DNA from: Cupriavidus sp.
GTDB lineage: Bacteria > Pseudomonadota > Gammaproteobacteria > Burkholderiales > Burkholderiaceae
NCBI GenBank assembly: GCA_031180665.1
Contig: JAPSLP010000018.1
Coordinates: 34,915-98,914 of the forward strand
Length of the DNA stretch: 64,000 nt
Direction of reading: 5' to 3'
This document shows, piece after piece, positions 61,107 to 64,000 of the stretch (the first letter of the stretch is position 1; each line of letters begins with the position of its first letter). Under the pieces are notes generated by a model. That model worked only from the letters and a program-made list of their open reading frames with translations, did not search any database and was not told the origin of the DNA. A program made the position numbers and the translations under genes.

Positions 61107-64000
61107 TCACGCCGCCTGCTGTCCCGCCTGCGGATTCCTGAACTGCGCCAGCAGCGTCTGCCAGCGCGAGCGCGCCGCCTTCAGGTTGTTGGCCTTGACG
61201 TGGCCGAAGCCGCGGATGTCGTCCGGCAGGTTGGCCAGTGCCACCGCGGTGCCGTGGTTGGCGGCATTCAATCCGGACACCAGCTCATCGAGCAGCGCCC
61301 GGTATTCGCCGATCAGCGCGCGTTCCGTGCGGCGCTCCTCGGTCTTGCCGAACAGATCCAGCGGACCACCGCGCAGGCCCTTGAGCTTGGCAAGCAGCTT
61401 GAAGATCGTCATCGTCGACGGGCCGAAGCGGCGCTTGATCAGCCGGCCCTGCTCGTCGTGCTTGGCGATCATCGGCGGCGCCAGCCAGAAGTTCAGCTGG
61501 TAGTCGCGGCCCGGCTCGCCTTCGAACTGGTTGCGCAGCTTGTCCAGGAAGACCGGATCGGTATAGAGCCGCGCGACCTCGTACTCGTCCTTGTAGGCCA
61601 TCAGCTTGGCCAGGTTGCGCGCCACCGCCTCGGTCAGCGGCAGCGGCTTGCCGCTGCCGACCAAGGCGCTTTCGGCCGCGCGCACGCGATTGACCGCGTC
61701 GCGATAGGTCTGCGCATAGTCGGCGTCCTGATAGGCGGTCAGATGCGCGGCACGATGGGCGATCAGCTTCTCCAGCAGCGCACCCGACGAGGTCGGCAGC
61801 TTGACCACGTCGGCGCCCTCGGCGGTGCGCTTGAGCTCGCCGGTCAGCGACAGCACGTGCTCGGGGTCGTGCGCCATATGGCGGCCCCATTCGAACGCGG
61901 CCTTGTTCTTGTCGACCGACACGCCGTTCAGCTCGATCGCGCGCACCATCGCGTCCAGCGACAGCGGCACCCAGCCCTTCTGCCACGCATAGCCGAGCAC
62001 CAGCGGGTTGGTGTAGATGGCGTCGCCCAGCAGCGCCACCGCCAGCGCGCTCGCATTGATGAAATCGCATTGCTCGCCGACCGCGTTGCGCACGTCCTGC
62101 TCGGCCGACACCCCGGGGAACTGCCACTTCGGATTGCGGATGAACTCGGCGGTCGGGGTTTGCGCGGTGTTGACGATCGCGCGCGTGCGTCCGGCCTGCG
62201 CCTTGGACAGGACCTCGTCGGTGGCCGACACGATGGCATCGCAGCCGATCACCAGGTCCGCCTCGCCCATCGCGATGCGCGTGGCATGGATATCCTCGGG
62301 CCGCGCCGCGATCTGCACGTGCGACAGCACCGCCCCGCCCTTCTGCGCCAGGCCCGCCATGTCCAGCACGGTGACGCCCTTCTGCTCCAGGTGCGCCGCC
62401 ATGCCGAGCAGGCCGCCGATGGTCACGACGCCGGTGCCGCCGACCCCCGTCACCAGCACGCCGTACGGCCGCTCCAGCGCGGGCAGCGCCGGCTGGGGCA
62501 GCGGCGGCAGGCTTGCCATCGACACGCCGTGCGCCTCGGGCTTGCGCAGCTGCGCGCCTTCGGCGGTCACGAAGCTGGGGCAGAAGCCGTTCAGGCACGA
62601 GAAGTCCTTGTTGCAGGACGACTGGTTGATCTTGCGCTTGGTACCGAGCTCGGTTTCCAGCGGCTCGACCGACAGGCAGTTGGACTTGACCGAGCAGTCG
62701 CCGCAACCTTCGCACACCGTGTCGTTGATGAACACGCGGCGCGCCGGATCGGGGAAGCTGCCGCGCTTGCGGCGGCGGCGCTTCTCGGTGGCGCAGGTCT
62801 GGTCGTAGATCAGGATGGTGCAGCCCGGCACCTCGCGCAGTTCGCGCTGGATGCGGTCGAGCTCGTCGCGATGGTGCACCGTCACGCCCTGCGGCAGCTT
62901 GATCGCGCCGCTGTACTTCTCGGGCTCGTCGGTAACGATGTCGATCCGCTTGGCGCCCTCGGCGGCGACCTGGAAGGCGATGTCCTGCACCGACAGCTGG
63001 CCGTCGACCGGCTGGCCGCCGGTCATCGCCACCGCATCGTTGTACAGGATCTTGTAGGTGATATTGACGCCGGCCGCGATCGACGCGCGGATCGCCAGCA
63101 GGCCCGAATGGAAGTAGGTGCCGTCGCCGAGGTTGGCGAACACGTGCGTGTCGCCGGCGAACGGCGCCTGCCCGATCCACGCCACGCCTTCGCCGCCCAT
63201 CTGGCTGAAGGTGCTGGTGCTGCGGTCCATCCAGACCGTCATGTAGTGGCAGCCGATGCCGGCGAGCGCCCGCGAGCCCTCGGGCACGTTGGTCGAGGTG
63301 TTGTGCGGACAGCCCGAGCAGAACCAGGGCTTGCGCTCGGCGGCCACGCGCGGGGTGGCCAGCGCGCGCTCCTTGGCCTCGATCACCGCGATGCGCGCGG
63401 CGATACGGGCGCGCACGTCGCTGGGCAGGTCGAACTTGTCCAGGCGCGTGGCGATCGCCTTGGCGATGATGGCGGGCGAGAGCTCGTAGTGCGCCGGCAG
63501 CAGCCAGTTGCTCTGCGGGATCGACCACTCGCCGCCGGCATTGTCCTTCTCGTCGAACTTGCCGTAGACCTTGGGCCGGACGTCGTCGCGCCAGTTGTAC
63601 AGCTCTTCCTTCAGCGCGTACTCCATGATCTGGCGCTTTTCCTCGACCACCAGGATTTCCTGCAGTCCCTCGGCGAAGGCGCGTGCGCCCTGCGCTTCCA
63701 GCGGCCAGACGCAGCCGACCTTGTAGAGCCGGATGCCGATGCGCTCGCAGGTCTCCTTGTCCAGGCCCAGGTCGGTCAGCGCCTGGCGCGTGTCGAGGTA
63801 GGCCTTGCCGCCGGTCATGATGCCGAAGCGCGCGTGCGGCGAGTCGATCTCGATGCGGTCGATCCGGTTGGCTCGCACATAGGCCAGCGCCGCGTACCAC
63901 TTGTAGTCGAGCAGGCGCGCTTCCTGTTCCAGCGGCGGATCGGGCCAGCGGATATTGAGGCCGCCCGGCGGCATCGCGAAGTCCTGCGGCAGCGCGATCT
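61107..64000 (-). CDS. Indolepyruvate ferredoxin oxidoreductase family protein (fused, partial)
   Basis: At least 964 residues; the frame stays open past the right edge, so the N-terminal 220 or so residues of a typical 1190-residue fused enzyme are missing. Seen here are the pyruvate-ferredoxin alpha region, the thiamine site with FCSGCPHNTSTNVPEG and FANLGDGTYFHSG, a cysteine cluster VCEGCGDCSVKSNCLSVEP and SCNKDFSCLNGFCP for iron-sulfur centres, and the gamma domain ITGVGGTGVVTIGG-like segment. The family converts aryl or branched 2-oxoacids to acyl-CoA. An internal ATG at 63974 is not the true start. Confidence 0.93.
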   Translation of the reverse strand, partial: IALPQDFAMPPGGLNIRWPDPPLEQEARLLDYKWYAALAYVRANRIDRIEIDSPHARFGIMTGGKAYLDTRQALTDLGLDKETCERIGIRLYKVGCVWPLEAQGARAFAEGLQEILVVEEKRQIMEYALKEELYNWRDDVRPKVYGKFDEKDNAGGEWSIPQSNWLLPAHYELSPAIIAKAIATRLDKFDLPSDVRARIAARIAVIEAKERALATPRVAAERKPWFCSGCPHNTSTNVPEGSRALAGIGCHYMTVWMDRSTSTFSQMGGEGVAWIGQAPFAGDTHVFANLGDGTYFHSGLLAIRASIAAGVNITYKILYNDAVAMTGGQPVDGQLSVQDIAFQVAAEGAKRIDIVTDEPEKYSGAIKLPQGVTVHHRDELDRIQRELREVPGCTILIYDQTCATEKRRRRKRGSFPDPARRVFINDTVCEGCGDCSVKSNCLSVEPLETELGTKRKINQSSCNKDFSCLNGFCPSFVTAEGAQLRKPEAHGVSMASLPPLPQPALPALERPYGVLVTGVGGTGVVTIGGLLGMAAHLEQKGVTVLDMAGLAQKGGAVLSHVQIAARPEDIHATRIAMGEADLVIGCDAIVSATDEVLSKAQAGRTRAIVNTAQTPTAEFIRNPKWQFPGVSAEQDVRNAVGEQCDFINASALAVALLGDAIYTNPLVLGYAWQKGWVPLSLDAMVRAIELNGVSVDKNKAAFEWGRHMAHDPEHVLSLTGELKRTAEGADVVKLPTSSGALLEKLIAHRAAHLTAYQDADYAQTYRDAVNRVRAAESALVGSGKPLPLTEAVARNLAKLMAYKDEYEVARLYTDPVFLDKLRNQFEGEPGRDYQLNFWLAPPMIAKHDEQGRLIKRRFGPSTMTIFKLLAKLKGLRGGPLDLFGKTEERRTERALIGEYRALLDELVSGLNAANHGTAVALANLPDDIRGFGHVKANNLKAARSRWQTLLAQFRNPQAGQQAA

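Overview
The window is GC-rich DNA whose gene content and order point to a betaproteobacterium of the Burkholderiaceae, closest in style to Cupriavidus or Ralstonia. This is inferred from the glyoxylate cluster (gcl, hyi, glxR, glycerate kinase, pyruvate kinase), the soxCDYZAXB set with a SoxR-type ArsR repressor, the rsmI/yraN/BON neighbourhood, and a fused indolepyruvate ferredoxin oxidoreductase. No species can be named from sequence alone. Every assignment here comes from reading proteins and motifs by eye; no database search was run.

Layout. 1-6.6 kb: the end of an unknown gene, a long C-rich heptamer repeat, an MFS transporter, a GlxA-type AraC regulator, htpX, an exported orphan, a PbrR/CadR-like MerR regulator on its own operator, rnk, and a small exported protein made of five 12-residue repeats. 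6.7-16.1 kb: a zinc peptidase, then pyk, ttuD, glxR, hyi and gcl, all leftward and facing a divergent LysR regulator; this operon turns two glyoxylate into tartronate semialdehyde, then glycerate, phosphoglycerate and pyruvate. 16.1-21.5 kb: dctA and a GntR regulator, divergent from an allantoate/N-carbamoyl amidohydrolase and an M20 hydrolase. 21.5-30 kb: a less GC-rich AlbA_2/Schlafen-type ATP-binding protein that looks acquired, then small housekeeping genes (GNAT, ArsC-like, exonuclease, MBL hydrolase, rlpA, rsmI, yraN, BON lipoprotein).

30.2-42.6 kb is a thiosulfate and sulfide oxidation locus: fccA-fccB (flavocytochrome c), an unrecognised 468-residue gene on the other strand, soxR, then soxC-soxD-cytochrome c-soxY-soxZ-dsrE-like-soxA-soxX-thioredoxin-like-soxB. 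SoxAX loads thiosulfate on SoxYZ, SoxB releases sulfate, SoxCD oxidises the sulfane sulfur, and the small cytochrome probably takes electrons.

42.7-64 kb: tRNA-Ala(CGC) with a clear promoter and terminator, a two-gene cassette (a 59-residue protein and a membrane protein), an MHS-family transporter and a GMC dehydrogenase with an odd repeat tail, an IclR regulator, a four-gene signalling operon (hybrid kinase, CheR, CheB, receiver-kinase), a DUF808 membrane protein, then an origin-like 400-base gap between two convergent genes, tag, a DODA-type dioxygenase, an MFS transporter, VOC, GFA and HD proteins, a REP-type doublet, and the C-terminal part of an indolepyruvate ferredoxin oxidoreductase running off the right edge.

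The items most worth a second look are the origin-like element at 55.7-56.0 kb, the orphan gene inside the sox locus, the CheR/CheB/kinase operon with a 10-base repeat at the cheR-cheB junction, the 12-residue-repeat exported protein, and the tRNA-linked cassette ending in a 48-base tandem duplication.
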